49,645 nt of DNA from Ruminococcus sp. Lineage in GTDB: Bacteria; Bacillota; Clostridia; Oscillospirales; Ruminococcaceae. The position numbers and the translations under genes are program-made. Positions 1 through 8,287 of this stretch are shown in pieces. A model generated the notes under the pieces. That model worked only from the letters and a program-made list of their open reading frames with translations, made no database searches and was not told the origin of the DNA. Numbering within the stretch: the stretch's first letter is position 1; every line of letters begins with the position of its first letter. The stretch spans positions 1 to 49,645 of the forward strand of contig JAFUTU010000005.1 in assembly GCA_017484095.1 (NCBI GenBank), given 5' to 3'.

Positions 1-960
1 AACGTATCCGCCAGTAACAACAGATGCGCTCATAAGCCTGCTTCCCGTCTCCTTGTCAGCAGGCAGGCTCTCACCTGTCAAAGCAGACTCATCTACCGTA
101 CAGCTGCCCTCAGTGACAACCGCATCACACGGCACGCTGGCACCTGAACGCAGCACTATAGTCTCCCCTACAGTCACATCTTGCGCTGGGATCTCCTGCT
201 CCTCACCGTCTCTTATAACTATTGCCGTTTTCGGGGCAAGGCTGACAAGCTTTTTCACAGCGTCAGCAGTCTTTCCCTTTGAGCGTGCCTCCAGATACTT
301 TCCAACATCAATAAGCGTAAGGATCATACCGCACGACTCATAGTACAGATCCATCATATATCGATGAGCAGCCGACATATCTCCCCTGCCCATATGGTAA
401 GCGATCATATAGGTTCCGTAAAGGCTGAACCCGAACGCAGCAGATGCCCCCAGCGCTATCAGGCTGTCCATATTTGGCGCAAGATGAACGAGTGCTTTAA
501 ATCCGTTCCTGAAATAATGAAAATTGATCGCTGCTATAATAAACGTGAGTACAAGCTGTGTAAGCGCGAATATCATCATATTTTCATGGCCTGCGAATAT
601 CGAAGGTATAGGCAGCCCTGCCATATGCCCCATACACAGATAAAACAGCGGCACCAGAAATCCCACTGAGAGCCACAGCCTTTTTTTCATAGCCTTAGCG
701 TTTTTGTCGGCAGCGTCAGTCACATCGACGGGTGCCTTCTTGTCAGCGCTCTTTACACTTGCGCCATACCCTGCACCCGATACCGCAGAGATTATTTTTC
801 CGTCGTCGCAGATACCGCCGTCGTACTCTACTCTCATACTGTTTGTGAGCAGGCTCACGCTGACGTCTTTAACGCCTTCTACCTTTGAAACTGCCTTTTC
901 AACGTGCGCCTGGCACGCAGCGCATGACATTCCAGAAACATCAAAGCTCTGCTTGCTCAT
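1..960 (-). CDS. copA: Copper-type P1B ATPase, N-terminal part (cut by window edge)
   Basis: This is the first 320 codons of a heavy-metal-translocating P-type ATPase; the rest lies left of the window. The N-terminus is an HMA metal-binding domain with the motif GMSCAACQ (about residues 10-17) and a typical ferredoxin-like continuation to about residue 70. Several hydrophobic segments follow between about 95 and 220. The actuator domain then carries VGETIVLRSGASVPCD and the dephosphorylation motif ALTGES near residue 295. The two-Cys HMA motif points to Cu(I) export across the cytoplasmic membrane, but the CPC membrane motif that would settle the metal lies outside the window. The start at 960 is preceded by GGGAGGAAAATACCGT and by a strong promoter, so it is well supported. 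It is divergent from the LacI-family gene at 1176. Confidence 0.9.
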   Translation of the reverse strand, partial: MSKQSFDVSGMSCAACQAHVEKAVSKVEGVKDVSVSLLTNSMRVEYDGGICDDGKIISAVSGAGYGASVKSADKKAPVDVTDAADKNAKAMKKRLWLSVGFLVPLFYLCMGHMAGLPIPSIFAGHENMMIFALTQLVLTFIIAAINFHYFRNGFKALVHLAPNMDSLIALGASAAFGFSLYGTYMIAYHMGRGDMSAAHRYMMDLYYESCGMILTLIDVGKYLEARSKGKTADAVKKLVSLAPKTAIVIRDGEEQEIPAQDVTVGETIVLRSGASVPCDAVVTEGSCTVDESALTGESLPADKETGSRLMSASVVTGGYV

Positions 961-993
961 ACGGTATTTTCCTCCCTTCACAGACACTGAACT

Positions 994-1015
994 GATACAT
1001 ATTATACTATGTATC
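994..1015. promoter_or_regulatory. Palindromic operator candidate over the copA -10 box
   Basis: An 8-bp perfect inverted repeat, GATACATA...TATGTATC with a 6-bp centre, covers the -10 element of the copA promoter. The position fits a repressor that blocks polymerase. The inner TACATA/TATGTA halves recall CopY-type boxes, but no copper repressor gene is in the window, so the regulator is unknown. Confidence 0.45.
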
Positions 1016-1029
1016 CGATGATATGTCAA
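1001..1029 (-). promoter_or_regulatory. Promoter of the copper ATPase gene
   Basis: On the minus strand there is a perfect TTGACA (-35, plus-strand 1024-1029), 17 bp spacing and TATAAT (-10, plus-strand 1001-1006). The start codon follows about 40 bp downstream. The match to the sigma-A consensus is exact. Confidence 0.85.
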
Positions 1030-1056
1030 GTATACCTGTTTGGTACACTATTGTTA

Positions 1057-1070
1057 TGAAAACGTTTGCA
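1057..1070. promoter_or_regulatory. LacI/CcpA-type operator
   Basis: TGAAAACGTTTGCA fits the LacI/GalR-family and cre consensus TGNAANCGNTTNCA at every fixed position. It lies in the divergent intergenic region upstream of the LacI-family gene, 40-55 bp before its -35 box. It could be an autoregulatory site of the adjacent regulator or a cre site for CcpA. Confidence 0.65.
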
Positions 1071-1111
1071 ATATATCTAAAAAAACTCTGCAAATTTGAG
1101 CGATATGTATA

Positions 1112-1140
1112 TTGAAATAGTTTTTACATTGTGGTATACT
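1112..1140 (+). promoter_or_regulatory. Promoter of the LacI-family gene
   Basis: TTGAAA (1112-1117), 17 bp and TATACT (1135-1140) lie 36 bp before the start codon at 1176. Transcription would start near 1147, which rules out the longer frame opening at 1131. Confidence 0.7.
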
Positions 1141-1175
1141 TAATGTGTATTTTATTTTCAGAGGAGCATCACATT

Positions 1176-2177
1176 ATGAGTGTAACGATAAAGGACGTAG
1201 CAAAAGAGGCAGGAGTTTCTGTCGCGACGGTATCGCGTGTTCTCAACGGCAGCTGCAGTGTCTCCGAGGACACAGCGCAGCGCGTGAACGATGCAGTCAA
1301 AAAGCTGCGTTATTCGCCTAATTTTCTGGGCAGGAACCTCAGGAAGCGTGAGACCAACGTTATTCTGGTCATAATGCCGACCTCGGAGCATTCTCTCTAT
1401 TCAAAAATAATAATGGGTATGCAGAAGTATGCCGAGACCGTTGGCTATGACATCATCTCTGCGGTAACACGCTCAGCAAGCACTGTCGAAGCAAGACAGA
1501 TGACAATGCTTTTCAACAGAACGGTCGACGGTGTGGTCCTTCTGGGAACACAGTATGATGCAAAGCAGCTCAATGAGCTTGCTGAAAACTATGATATAGC
1601 TCTCTGCTGCGAGGGCGTTGAGGGCGCAAATGTGCTTACGGTCGCTGTTGATGATGAGCAGGCTGCCTACGATGCCGCTGATGCGCTCATCAAAAAGGGG
1701 CACAAGAGGATAGGCTTTATAGGTATCAAGAGCGACACGGCTATATCGGCGATCGCTAGGGAGAACGGCTTCAAGAGAGCACTTGACGAGCACGGCATCA
1801 AGATCGATGATACCCTGTTCTACCGTGAGGACTATGAATATGACAGCGGCGCAAAAGCAATGGATTATTTCGCATCTTTGAAGGACAGACCTACAGCTAT
1901 TTTTGCGATATCTGATCTGCTGGCGATATCGGTCATCAACAAGGCAAGGGATATGGGTATAAAAGCAGGTGAAGACATTGCAGTAATGGGCTTTGACAAC
2001 ATTACCATGTGTGAAATGATGATACCTAAGGTATCTACTGTTGAGCAGCCCTGTGAGAAAATGGGCGAGCTCGTTATCGCAAAGCTGATAGAAAACATAC
2101 ATACCGACAATAAAGATAACCGTTATTACACGGTTAAGCACCGCGTTATCCTGAGAGAATCAACGGGTGATAAATAA
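1176..2177 (+). CDS. LacI/GalR-family transcriptional regulator
   Basis: A 333-residue repressor with the canonical N-terminal LacI helix-turn-helix (VTIKDVAKEAGVSVATVSRV, residues 2-21) and hinge helix to about residue 60. A periplasmic-binding-protein-like effector domain follows (about 62-333) with typical segments such as GVVLLGTQ, GHKRIGFIG, FAISDLLA and VMGFDN. The length is normal for the family. The start at 1176 is chosen because GAGGAG sits 10 bp upstream; the longer frame from 1131 overlaps the promoter. It is followed by a solute-binding protein gene, so a sugar-responsive role is likely; the sugar cannot be read from sequence. Confidence 0.93.
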   Translation: MSVTIKDVAKEAGVSVATVSRVLNGSCSVSEDTAQRVNDAVKKLRYSPNFLGRNLRKRETNVILVIMPTSEHSLYSKIIMGMQKYAETVGYDIISAVTRSASTVEARQMTMLFNRTVDGVVLLGTQYDAKQLNELAENYDIALCCEGVEGANVLTVAVDDEQAAYDAADALIKKGHKRIGFIGIKSDTAISAIARENGFKRALDEHGIKIDDTLFYREDYEYDSGAKAMDYFASLKDRPTAIFAISDLLAISVINKARDMGIKAGEDIAVMGFDNITMCEMMIPKVSTVEQPCEKMGELVIAKLIENIHTDNKDNRYYTVKHRVILRESTGDK

Positions 2178-2187
2178 ACTGCTTTTC

Positions 2188-2225
2188 GAGCCTCCGTCAA
2201 GTACGGAGGCTCATTCTATTGTTTT
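2188..2225 (+). terminator. Intrinsic terminator after the LacI-family gene
   Basis: GAGCCTCCGT (2188-2197) pairs perfectly with ACGGAGGCTC (2203-2212), and a T-rich stretch ATTCTATTGTTTT follows. It ends the regulator transcript 10 bp after the stop. Confidence 0.8.
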
Positions 2226-2378
2226 ATATCCGAAGGGGCTTGGGGGCGGTGCTCGCCGCACGGCTAATTCACGCCGTACTTTGGATTTAACACTAAGATA
2301 GTGGTCGCACCTAATAAATAGTTTTATACCCGAAGGGGCTTGGGGGGCGACCGGAAAGCCCCCAAATCGGGCGTATAA
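2221..2378. repeat. 100-bp-spaced direct repeat with a GC-rich stem-loop
   Basis: GTTTTATATCCGAAGGGGCT at 2221 recurs as GTTTTATACCCGAAGGGGCT at 2321, both continuing into a G-run, exactly 100 bp apart. The second copy opens a stem-loop: TTATACCCGA (2324-2333) pairs imperfectly with TCGGGCGTATAA (2367-2378), and an inner GGGGGC/GCCCCC stem lies within. This fills most of the 380-bp gap between two genes. It looks like a chromosomal REP/MITE-like element; no reading frame is evident. Confidence 0.5.
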
Positions 2379-2557
2379 CTATTACAGTACAGAACAGTTT
2401 TTTAGTACGGGGGCTGTTTTTATAAATAAATTATCTTTTAAAATAATATTAAAACCGCGCTTTTTTATAGCTAAAAAAACTGACTAAAAACGCCCTCGGA
2501 AGATTGTGAAAGGTCAACAAAAAGAGGTACACGAAGGTTACAGCGTTCTCCGATTTA

Positions 2558-2586
2558 TTGACAACGATTACATTAAGTGATATAAT
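2558..2586 (+). promoter_or_regulatory. Promoter of the solute-binding protein gene
   Basis: TTGACA (2558-2563), 17 bp, TATAAT (2581-2586): a perfect sigma-A promoter. Transcription would begin near 2593, so the coding start must be the downstream ATG at 2642. Confidence 0.85.
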
Positions 2587-2641
2587 GTGTCGTGATGAGA
2601 ATTGCCTGTGTGATTCAGGCATTAGAAGGAGGTTATTTTTA

Positions 2642-4069
2642 ATGAACAATTATAAACGTGCAGCCGCTGGGCTGCTGGCGGTAATTTCCGCATTCTCTGC
2701 TGCTTCCTGCGGAAGCTCGGGCGGCAGCAAAAACTCATCGAGCTCATCATATGTTGACCAGGTAGAGGTCAAGGAATCGGCTGATATCACTCCGATACCT
2801 GAGGGCGCAGAGTCTACACTTGAGTGGTGCTCTTACTTTGACATCAACCCTACCAGAGCTGACCCCGAGAAGAGAACAGACCTTACCCTTTTCGAGCAGA
2901 ACGGCGGCTCTATCGAGTATTACAGAACTTCATCACTTGATAAGTATGATAAGCTCGCAGCAAGACTTCTCTCTAACGATCCGCCTGATATGTTCTGGTA
3001 TGAGATGAAGATGACATTCCCTGCTAACTGTATCAAGGATATGTTCCAGCCTGTTGATCCGATCGTTGATTTTGACAGCGCTATGTGGAGCGATGTTAAG
3101 GACGTTGCAGAGAACTTCACTCTTAAGGGCGAGCATTATGTAGCTCCTATCAACTTCCTGCCGAACTCCGTGATCACCTATGATGCCGATGTTATAGAAG
3201 CAAACGGTCTTGACGATCCGTATGAGCTCTATCAGGAAGGCAAGTGGGATTGGGACGCTTGGTATGATCTTATGGAGGAATACGTTCAGGGCGCTGAGGG
3301 CGACGAGGAAAGATACGGTATAAACGGCTGGTTCGCACCGTTTATTTTCCAGTCAACAGGAAAGACCCTTATCAAGTATGACGCCGACAAGGATGAGTAT
3401 GTATCTAATCTTGATGACCCTGATTTTGTAAGAGCTACCGATCTTCTTTATGATATCCAGAAAAACGGCTATTATTATGCTGACTGGGTAGGTCAGACAG
3501 GAGATGCGTTCAAGAAGAATATCCTCTTCTATGCAATGGGTCCGTGGGCTTCGTCCGGCTCACACTGCCCTAAGGACGGCGAAAGCTGGGTAATGGTACC
3601 TATCCCGAAGGATCCTAACAGTGATACTCTTTACACAACAGTTGATATGAATGCATATATGTGGGTAAAGGGTTCTACCAAAAACGACGCTATGAAGTGC
3701 TGGCTCGAGTGTGCAAAGATAGTTTACACTCAGGACGAGTACATTCAGACTGAGCGTGACAAGTTCTTTGTAAACAATCCTACATGGACAGATCAGATGT
3801 ATGACATTGCATACGTCGAGCCTCTGACAGAGAAGTTCACGAGACTGTTCGATCCGGGCTACGGTATCTCTACCACACTTTCGGATGACGATGCTGCTAC
3901 AAATGATACTAAGGAAGCAGTTATCCCTTATATGTACACCTCTGTTATGAAGACCGATGATAACGGCACACAGTTCACCTGGGCACAGCTCAAGGAGCAG
4001 TATAAGCCTACTATCGAGTCCGAGCTCAAGACCTTTAACGAGGCGTATAAAGCATTTGTTTCTAAGTAA
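2642..4069 (+). CDS. ABC transporter solute-binding lipoprotein, family 1
   Basis: A 475-residue lipoprotein with a short charged N-terminus, hydrophobic core and lipobox FSAASC giving an acylated Cys at about residue 23, then a Ser/Gly linker. The mature part resembles family 1 extracellular (sugar) binding proteins, with segments such as DPPDMFWYEM, DWDAWYDLMEEY and YGINGWFAP and many surface aromatic residues that could stack on sugars. The ATG at 2642 has GAAGGAGG about 9 bp upstream and follows a perfect promoter. No permease or ATPase genes are adjacent, so it is an orphan binding protein or works with components encoded elsewhere. A perfect hairpin terminator follows. Confidence 0.88.
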   Translation: MNNYKRAAAGLLAVISAFSAASCGSSGGSKNSSSSSYVDQVEVKESADITPIPEGAESTLEWCSYFDINPTRADPEKRTDLTLFEQNGGSIEYYRTSSLDKYDKLAARLLSNDPPDMFWYEMKMTFPANCIKDMFQPVDPIVDFDSAMWSDVKDVAENFTLKGEHYVAPINFLPNSVITYDADVIEANGLDDPYELYQEGKWDWDAWYDLMEEYVQGAEGDEERYGINGWFAPFIFQSTGKTLIKYDADKDEYVSNLDDPDFVRATDLLYDIQKNGYYYADWVGQTGDAFKKNILFYAMGPWASSGSHCPKDGESWVMVPIPKDPNSDTLYTTVDMNAYMWVKGSTKNDAMKCWLECAKIVYTQDEYIQTERDKFFVNNPTWTDQMYDIAYVEPLTEKFTRLFDPGYGISTTLSDDDAATNDTKEAVIPYMYTSVMKTDDNGTQFTWAQLKEQYKPTIESELKTFNEAYKAFVSK

Positions 4070-4080
4070 GACCAAACATA

Positions 4081-4114
4081 AAGCCTGAGAGCATTTTAAC
4101 TCCCAGGCTTTTTT
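4081..4114 (+). terminator. Intrinsic terminator of the solute-binding protein gene
   Basis: AAGCCTGAGA (4081-4090) pairs with TCCCAGGCTT (4101-4110) with one mismatch, and T's follow to 4114. It lies 11 bp after the stop. The next gene is convergent. Confidence 0.8.
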
Positions 4115-4122
4115 ACTGGATT

Positions 4123-4428
4123 TTATAGATTAAGTCCTGAGGGCTTTGCCTCAGGAGCGTTTTTGTACACTTCAAACTGCTCATTGAGCACCTTCAAAAG
4201 CTCTTCATACCCTTGCGCAGTAGACTCATAGCTGCTCTCGTGAACAAATCCCTCCACCAGATCAAAGCTCTCTGTTCCGTACCATATCCTCAGCCGAAGA
4301 GCTTTCTCACCGTCTTCATTTTTTGGCATATCTATCTTATAGCTGAAATTTGTAAACATACTTCCCGCCCATACGTTGCCCTGATCAAAAAACGCAATGG
4401 TGGGCACATCAAAGTATCCGTGCAGCAT
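4123..4428 (-). CDS. Small hypothetical protein, 101 aa
   Basis: An unrecognised soluble 101-residue protein containing LHGYFDVPTIAFFDQGN and later ALRLRIWYGTESFDLVEGF. It has no signal peptide, membrane segment or known motif. The ATG at 4428 is preferred because AAAAGGGG lies 8 bp before it; a GTG three codons earlier overlaps that ribosome site. It has its own promoter and no operon partner. It is convergent with the solute-binding protein gene. Confidence 0.65.
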   Translation of the reverse strand: MLHGYFDVPTIAFFDQGNVWAGSMFTNFSYKIDMPKNEDGEKALRLRIWYGTESFDLVEGFVHESSYESTAQGYEELLKVLNEQFEVYKNAPEAKPSGLNL

Positions 4429-4465
4429 TATAAGCACCCCTTTTATGATTTGAATATTTTTTGTT

Positions 4466-4494
4466 AGTATAACACATATTTATATAAAAGTAAA
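4466..4494 (-). promoter_or_regulatory. Promoter of the 101-aa protein gene
   Basis: On the minus strand TTTACT (4489-4494), 17 bp and TATACT (4466-4471) precede the 4428 start by about 38 bp. The following stretch 4500-4780 is AT-rich intergenic sequence; I see only a possible -10 box (TATAAT, 4703-4708) for the next plus-strand gene in it. Confidence 0.6.
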
Positions 4495-4783
4495 GCCTTT
4501 TTTAACTCCCCTGGCCTGCAAACGCAGTTTGATACAGCACTATAGTCTGTGACATTTTTTGGACAATTGACATTCATATGTGCGCTGTTTGTGTGATTTT
4601 TGCATATGGTTATATTTTTTTATTATTTTTTATATCTAAAAAAATGGGGAAAAGGCAGCTCAAATTCGTTATTTTTGCTTGTTGTAATTTGTGCTCAGAT
4701 AGTATATAATGTTTATATCTTTGAAATTATGTCATTTTATCGGATCTCGTTTTTGTTGAGATCGCTGTGAGGTTATTGGAAAT

Positions 4784-6112
4784 ATGAGCGAAAAAAACAT
4801 AAATGACGCAGCTAACCAAACAAAAGCAAGTCCCAAACTGGCCTCTATGATCTCCGATGCAATAGAGAACAAGAAAACTCTCGAGCAGGAGGAAAAGACA
4901 GGCAATAACTGGGACGACTCGGCTATAACAGATAAAGATAAGTCCGAGGAAAAGGCTGAAACTCCCAAGAAAAAGAAAGCGAAATGGAGCAACAAGAAAA
5001 AAACAGGCGTTGTGCTTGCAATTATATTTATAATATTTTTCCTGATGGTGGGCTTTATTGTGTTTATGTTCTTCCATTATACGAGCCTGCTGGACAGAAA
5101 CACCAGCGAAAAGGAAAACCTGGTGCCGCCCCCGCTGAATTCAAGCGACTTTGTTGATGAGTCAGATACGTTCAACGCTGAACAAAAAGAAAAAGATCTT
5201 AAAAAGTATCTGCGCGAGAATCAGGAAAAAATATCTGATGAGAATGTTACAAACATTCTTCTTATAGGCGAAGACCTGAGAGATACCGCTACCGAAGAAC
5301 GCGGCAACACTGACGTTATGATAATCATCTCTCTTAACAAAGAGCAGAAGACCATAACTATGACCTCTCTGATGAGAGATATGTACATCTGGATGGAGCA
5401 GTATTATGAGAGCAACAGGCTCAATTCAGCATACTGGCACGGCGGATGTGAATATCTTGAACAATGCATAGAGGACTACTTCAAGATAGATATCGACAGA
5501 TACGTAAGGGTAAGCTTCCAGGAATTCATCACAGTAGTCGAAGCACTTGGCGGAATAGATATGTATGTCACCGATGATGAGGCTATCGGAATGCACGACC
5601 CTATGGCCGAGCAGAACAAGTATCTCGGCAATTCGAGAGAGACCGACTGGCTCTGGGAGGGCGGAGACCTGCACCTTAACGGCAACCAGGCTCTTGCATA
5701 TGCAAGACTCAGATACGTCGGCAACAGTGACTGGGAAAGAACTGAAAGGCAGCGCAAGGTCATCAAGGAGATCATTGCAAAGTCAAAGAATATGAGTCTT
5801 TTACAGATAGATTCCCTGCTCAATGATGTTCTTCCGAACGTTCATACAGATATGACTGACGGCGAGATAGCATCTATACTGCTCGATGTATTCGATTATC
5901 TCGAATATGATGTTCAGGAGGTAAGGATCCCTGCTGACGGCTATTATTCCAATGAAATAAGAGCTAATATGGACGTGCTGCTGTTTAATGCAAACGCTAA
6001 TTCTGCTATTATCCAGAAGGTAGTTTACGGCGACTGCTCTACTGTTGAGGAGGCTATCGCAGAGTATCAGCAAGAGACCGGCGACTATTACGCTTACACA
6101 TATATGTACTAA
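4784..6112 (+). CDS. LytR-CpsA-Psr (LCP) family protein
   Basis: A 442-residue membrane-anchored LCP enzyme, a family that attaches secondary glycopolymers from lipid carriers to peptidoglycan. The N-terminus (1-74) is a long charged cytoplasmic segment rich in Lys/Glu. A single membrane helix follows at about 75-97, then the extracytoplasmic LCP domain from about 154 to 355. Typical LCP segments are NILLIGEDLRD, NTDVMIIISLNK, MTSLMRDMYI, VVEALGGIDMYV and QALAYARLRYVG followed by the RTERQRKVI motif with conserved arginines. The start has GTGAGG about 12 bp upstream. A short tail (about 355-442) follows the catalytic domain. It is monocistronic with its own terminator. Confidence 0.9.
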   Translation: MSEKNINDAANQTKASPKLASMISDAIENKKTLEQEEKTGNNWDDSAITDKDKSEEKAETPKKKKAKWSNKKKTGVVLAIIFIIFFLMVGFIVFMFFHYTSLLDRNTSEKENLVPPPLNSSDFVDESDTFNAEQKEKDLKKYLRENQEKISDENVTNILLIGEDLRDTATEERGNTDVMIIISLNKEQKTITMTSLMRDMYIWMEQYYESNRLNSAYWHGGCEYLEQCIEDYFKIDIDRYVRVSFQEFITVVEALGGIDMYVTDDEAIGMHDPMAEQNKYLGNSRETDWLWEGGDLHLNGNQALAYARLRYVGNSDWERTERQRKVIKEIIAKSKNMSLLQIDSLLNDVLPNVHTDMTDGEIASILLDVFDYLEYDVQEVRIPADGYYSNEIRANMDVLLFNANANSAIIQKVVYGDCSTVEEAIAEYQQETGDYYAYTYMY

Positions 6113-6120
6113 CAGGCTTA

Positions 6121-6147
6121 AAGCTCCGCTTCACGCGGAGCTTTTTT
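6121..6147 (+). terminator. Intrinsic terminator of the LCP gene
   Basis: AAGCTCCGC (6121-6129) and GCGGAGCTT (6135-6143) form a 9-bp perfect stem followed by T's. Confidence 0.85.
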
Positions 6148-6238
6148 CTGCCCGTTTGTGATATACTTTAAAATACAGGCAATATATGACCTGCGTAAAA
6201 AGTATTAAAAAAATATTATCAAAATTTTATAAAACATC

Positions 6239-6267
6239 TTTACAAATGTGAAAAAATGTGGTATAAT
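6239..6267 (+). promoter_or_regulatory. Promoter of the secreted acidic protein gene
   Basis: TTTACA (6239-6244), 17 bp, TATAAT (6262-6267). Transcription would start near 6274, so translation begins at the ATG at 6304 and not at the upstream frame opening at 6256. Confidence 0.8.
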
Positions 6268-6303
6268 ACGTTTGAAGTTTTTTATGAAAGGGGTTCATAT
6301 TTT

Positions 6304-7266
6304 ATGATTTTCAAGAAAGGTATCTGCACATTATGTGCAGCTGTTATCGGTGCTTTCAGCGCAATGCCTGCTTTCGCAGATGCTGAGGCTGAGCTTCCTG
6401 TACCCGAGGCAGACGAAAACGGAGTTTACTGTCACGCAGGTATAGTTTGGCAGGTGCTCGATCAGTGGGATCACAGAAACGAGATAAACCTCGAAGCACT
6501 TAACGAGACCGAGGACACTGTCATAGGGGTGACCCATAAAGATGTAAATATAACAGGAAACGGCGAATATACCGTTGAGATGAGTGGCTACAAGCCTGAT
6601 TATGATTATGATCTCGGATTTTTCGGCGTTGAGCTTGACCTTGATTTCGATACATATGCTGATGTTGAGACAGATCAGGGCGTAAGGTTCGAGATAACAA
6701 AGGTTGTCATTGACGGAACAGAATACACCTTCAAGAATGACCTTAACGAGGACGGAGTGCTCGAACAGATACTTGAGGACGTTGAAAGAGGCGAAGACGG
6801 TCAGAAGATGATAAAGATCAAGAACAGCTGGGGCACTCTGCCTGAGTTCTGTGAGCCTGCTATGGACAACAAGATCTGGACAACTCCCGACCCTATCACA
6901 ATGACGTTTACTGTAAGCGGTCTGCCGACTGATAAGATCGAGGACAACCCTGACGAGGTTATCGAAAAGGTGTACGGCGAAGGTACTACAGATTACGCTG
7001 CTGAGGACGAGACAGTTGAGGACGACACCGCAGAAGATACTACTGAGGATACCGATACTGACGGCGATACTGCTGTCACAGAGGACGAGGGTTCCGAGTC
7101 AGTCGAGGAGGCATCCTCTGTTGCAGCTAAGAAGGCTGACAGCTCAAAGGCTGACGATGAGGACAAGGACGACGAGGACAGCAATCTTCCGCTTATACTT
7201 GGTATATGCGGCGGCGCTGTAGTTGTTATCGCTATCGTGGCTGTTGTTATCGTTAAGAAGAAATAA
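6304..7266 (+). CDS. Secreted, C-terminally membrane-anchored acidic protein
   Basis: A 320-residue unrecognised surface protein. A signal peptide (residues 1 to about 25, ending ...SAMPAFADA) leads to a folded region of about 200 residues. A highly acidic Glu/Asp/Thr stalk (about 225-290) follows, then one hydrophobic helix (LILGICGGAVVVIAIVAVVI) and a KKK stop-transfer end. There is no LPXTG sorting motif; anchoring is by the helix itself. The ATG at 6304 has AAAGGGG upstream. The function of the ectodomain is unknown; the architecture resembles cell-surface ligand-binding proteins of gut Clostridia. Confidence 0.75.
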   Translation: MIFKKGICTLCAAVIGAFSAMPAFADAEAELPVPEADENGVYCHAGIVWQVLDQWDHRNEINLEALNETEDTVIGVTHKDVNITGNGEYTVEMSGYKPDYDYDLGFFGVELDLDFDTYADVETDQGVRFEITKVVIDGTEYTFKNDLNEDGVLEQILEDVERGEDGQKMIKIKNSWGTLPEFCEPAMDNKIWTTPDPITMTFTVSGLPTDKIEDNPDEVIEKVYGEGTTDYAAEDETVEDDTAEDTTEDTDTDGDTAVTEDEGSESVEEASSVAAKKADSSKADDEDKDDEDSNLPLILGICGGAVVVIAIVAVVIVKKK

Positions 7267-7286
7267 GGTTTTATCCTGAAAATCAG

Positions 7287-7318
7287 CACCCTCGGTTTTT
7301 TACAGTCGGGGGTGTTTT
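7287..7318 (+). terminator. Intrinsic terminator of the secreted protein gene
   Basis: CACCC(TCG) at 7287 pairs with CGGGGGTG ending at 7313, followed by TTTTGT. The stem is imperfect but correctly placed 20 bp after the stop. Confidence 0.7.
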
Positions 7319-7376
7319 GTATGTTGATCGAGCCGTGGGCTTTATCATAAATATTATTTAAAAAGGAGAGTACTGT

Positions 7377-7446
7377 TTGAAAAAGTACAACGCATCGGAG
7401 ATTGCAGGCTGACCGGGAGGTTTGCTTACGATCGAACGACCTCCCG
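7377..7446 (+). promoter_or_regulatory. Possible leader peptide and stem-loop upstream of the acetyltransferase
   Basis: AAGGAG at 7363-7368 precedes a TTG-initiated 11-codon frame (7377-7412, peptide MKKYNASEIAG then TGA). Right after the stop, CGGGAGGT (7414-7421) pairs perfectly with ACCTCCCG (7439-7446). A leader plus hairpin ahead of the GNAT gene could be an attenuator or a translational control. It could equally be the remnant of a truncated gene. Nothing else is visible in the 7319-7488 gap. Confidence 0.35.
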
Positions 7447-7488
7447 CTTTGAAGCTATTGAAGTCAACAATTTTCAGGAGGATAAATA

Positions 7489-8115
7489 ATGAATACAAAT
7501 GACTGCATAATTCGTTTAGAAAATAATAACGAGCATAGAGAAGTTGAAAACCTTATCAGAGAATCATTCTGGAATGTATACCGACCGGGGTGCAGCGAGC
7601 ATTACGTGATACACGTACTTCGCGATGACCCTATGTTTGTGAAGGAGCTTGATCTCGTTATGGAACGGGACGGCAAACTGATAGGTCAGAATATGTTTAT
7701 GAGAACGGTCATAGAGGCTGACGACGGAAGAGTTATCCCTGTTTTGACAATGGGACCGATATGCATCACGCCTGAGCTTAAAAGAAAAGGCTATGGAAAG
7801 ATATTGCTGGATCATTCTCTTAACATGGCAGCGGAGCTTGGTTTTGGTGCTGTTCTGTTTGAAGGAAATATAGAGTTTTACGGCAAAAGCGGATTTGACT
7901 ATGCAAGCAAATTCGGGATAAGATATCACGATCTGCCTGATGATGCAGATGCATCGTTCTTTCTTTGCAAGGAATTGATCGTTGGATACCTTAACGGTAT
8001 TACAGGTGTTTATCAGACTCCGAAGGGGTATTATGTCGATGACGCCGACGTTGAAAAATTTGACAAGGAGTTTCCGCAGAAAGCGAAACTGAAGCTGCCC
8101 GGACAGGTATTCTAA
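7489..8115 (+). CDS. GNAT-family N-acetyltransferase
   Basis: A 208-residue acyltransferase of the GNAT fold that uses acetyl-CoA. Visible signatures are VIPVLTMGPICITPELKRKGYGKILLDHSL (motif A with the pyrophosphate-binding R/K-x-x-G-Y-G-K loop, about residues 80-110) and the following beta-strand AVLFEGNIEFYGKSGFDYA. The substrate is not predictable from sequence. AGGAGG lies 8 bp before the ATG at 7489. A hairpin terminator follows. Confidence 0.85.
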   Translation: MNTNDCIIRLENNNEHREVENLIRESFWNVYRPGCSEHYVIHVLRDDPMFVKELDLVMERDGKLIGQNMFMRTVIEADDGRVIPVLTMGPICITPELKRKGYGKILLDHSLNMAAELGFGAVLFEGNIEFYGKSGFDYASKFGIRYHDLPDDADASFFLCKELIVGYLNGITGVYQTPKGYYVDDADVEKFDKEFPQKAKLKLPGQVF

Positions 8116-8137
8116 ACGCAAACTGATCCATAATGTT

Positions 8138-8177
8138 TTCGGCATACCTGCCTTGTGTGGGTATGCCGAATTGTTTT
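8138..8177 (+). terminator. Terminator after the GNAT gene
   Basis: TTCGGCATACC (8138-8148) pairs perfectly with GGTATGCCGAA (8160-8170), followed by TTGTTTT. The same stem and loop (GGCATACCTGCCTTGTG) recur after the next gene at 9405, so the element is duplicated. Confidence 0.8.
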
Positions 8178-8214
8178 CAAAGCAGCGCTATACCCATACT
8201 CCACAGATACTTCC

Positions 8215-8243
8215 TTGCCAAACGCTCTCAGATACGCTATAAT
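8215..8243 (+). promoter_or_regulatory. Promoter of the XRE-family gene
   Basis: TTGCCA (8215-8220), 17 bp, TATAAT (8238-8243), 45 bp before the start at 8288. Confidence 0.7.
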
Positions 8244-8287
8244 AACATCAACAAAGGCGCTTTTGAAAATGACAAGGAGTGATACAA

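Noticed and set aside
2558..2641. Longer N-terminus of the solute-binding protein
   Set aside because: The extra codons begin at the TTGACA box itself; the lipoprotein signal starts at 2642.
6256..6303. Longer N-terminus of the secreted protein
   Set aside because: The extra codons overlap the -10 box TATAAT at 6262-6267 and would destroy the signal peptide.
7377..7412. TGA as selenocysteine in the leader frame
   Set aside because: The stem-loop after the TGA lacks a recognisable bacterial SECIS arrangement and the frame downstream of the TGA has no family match.
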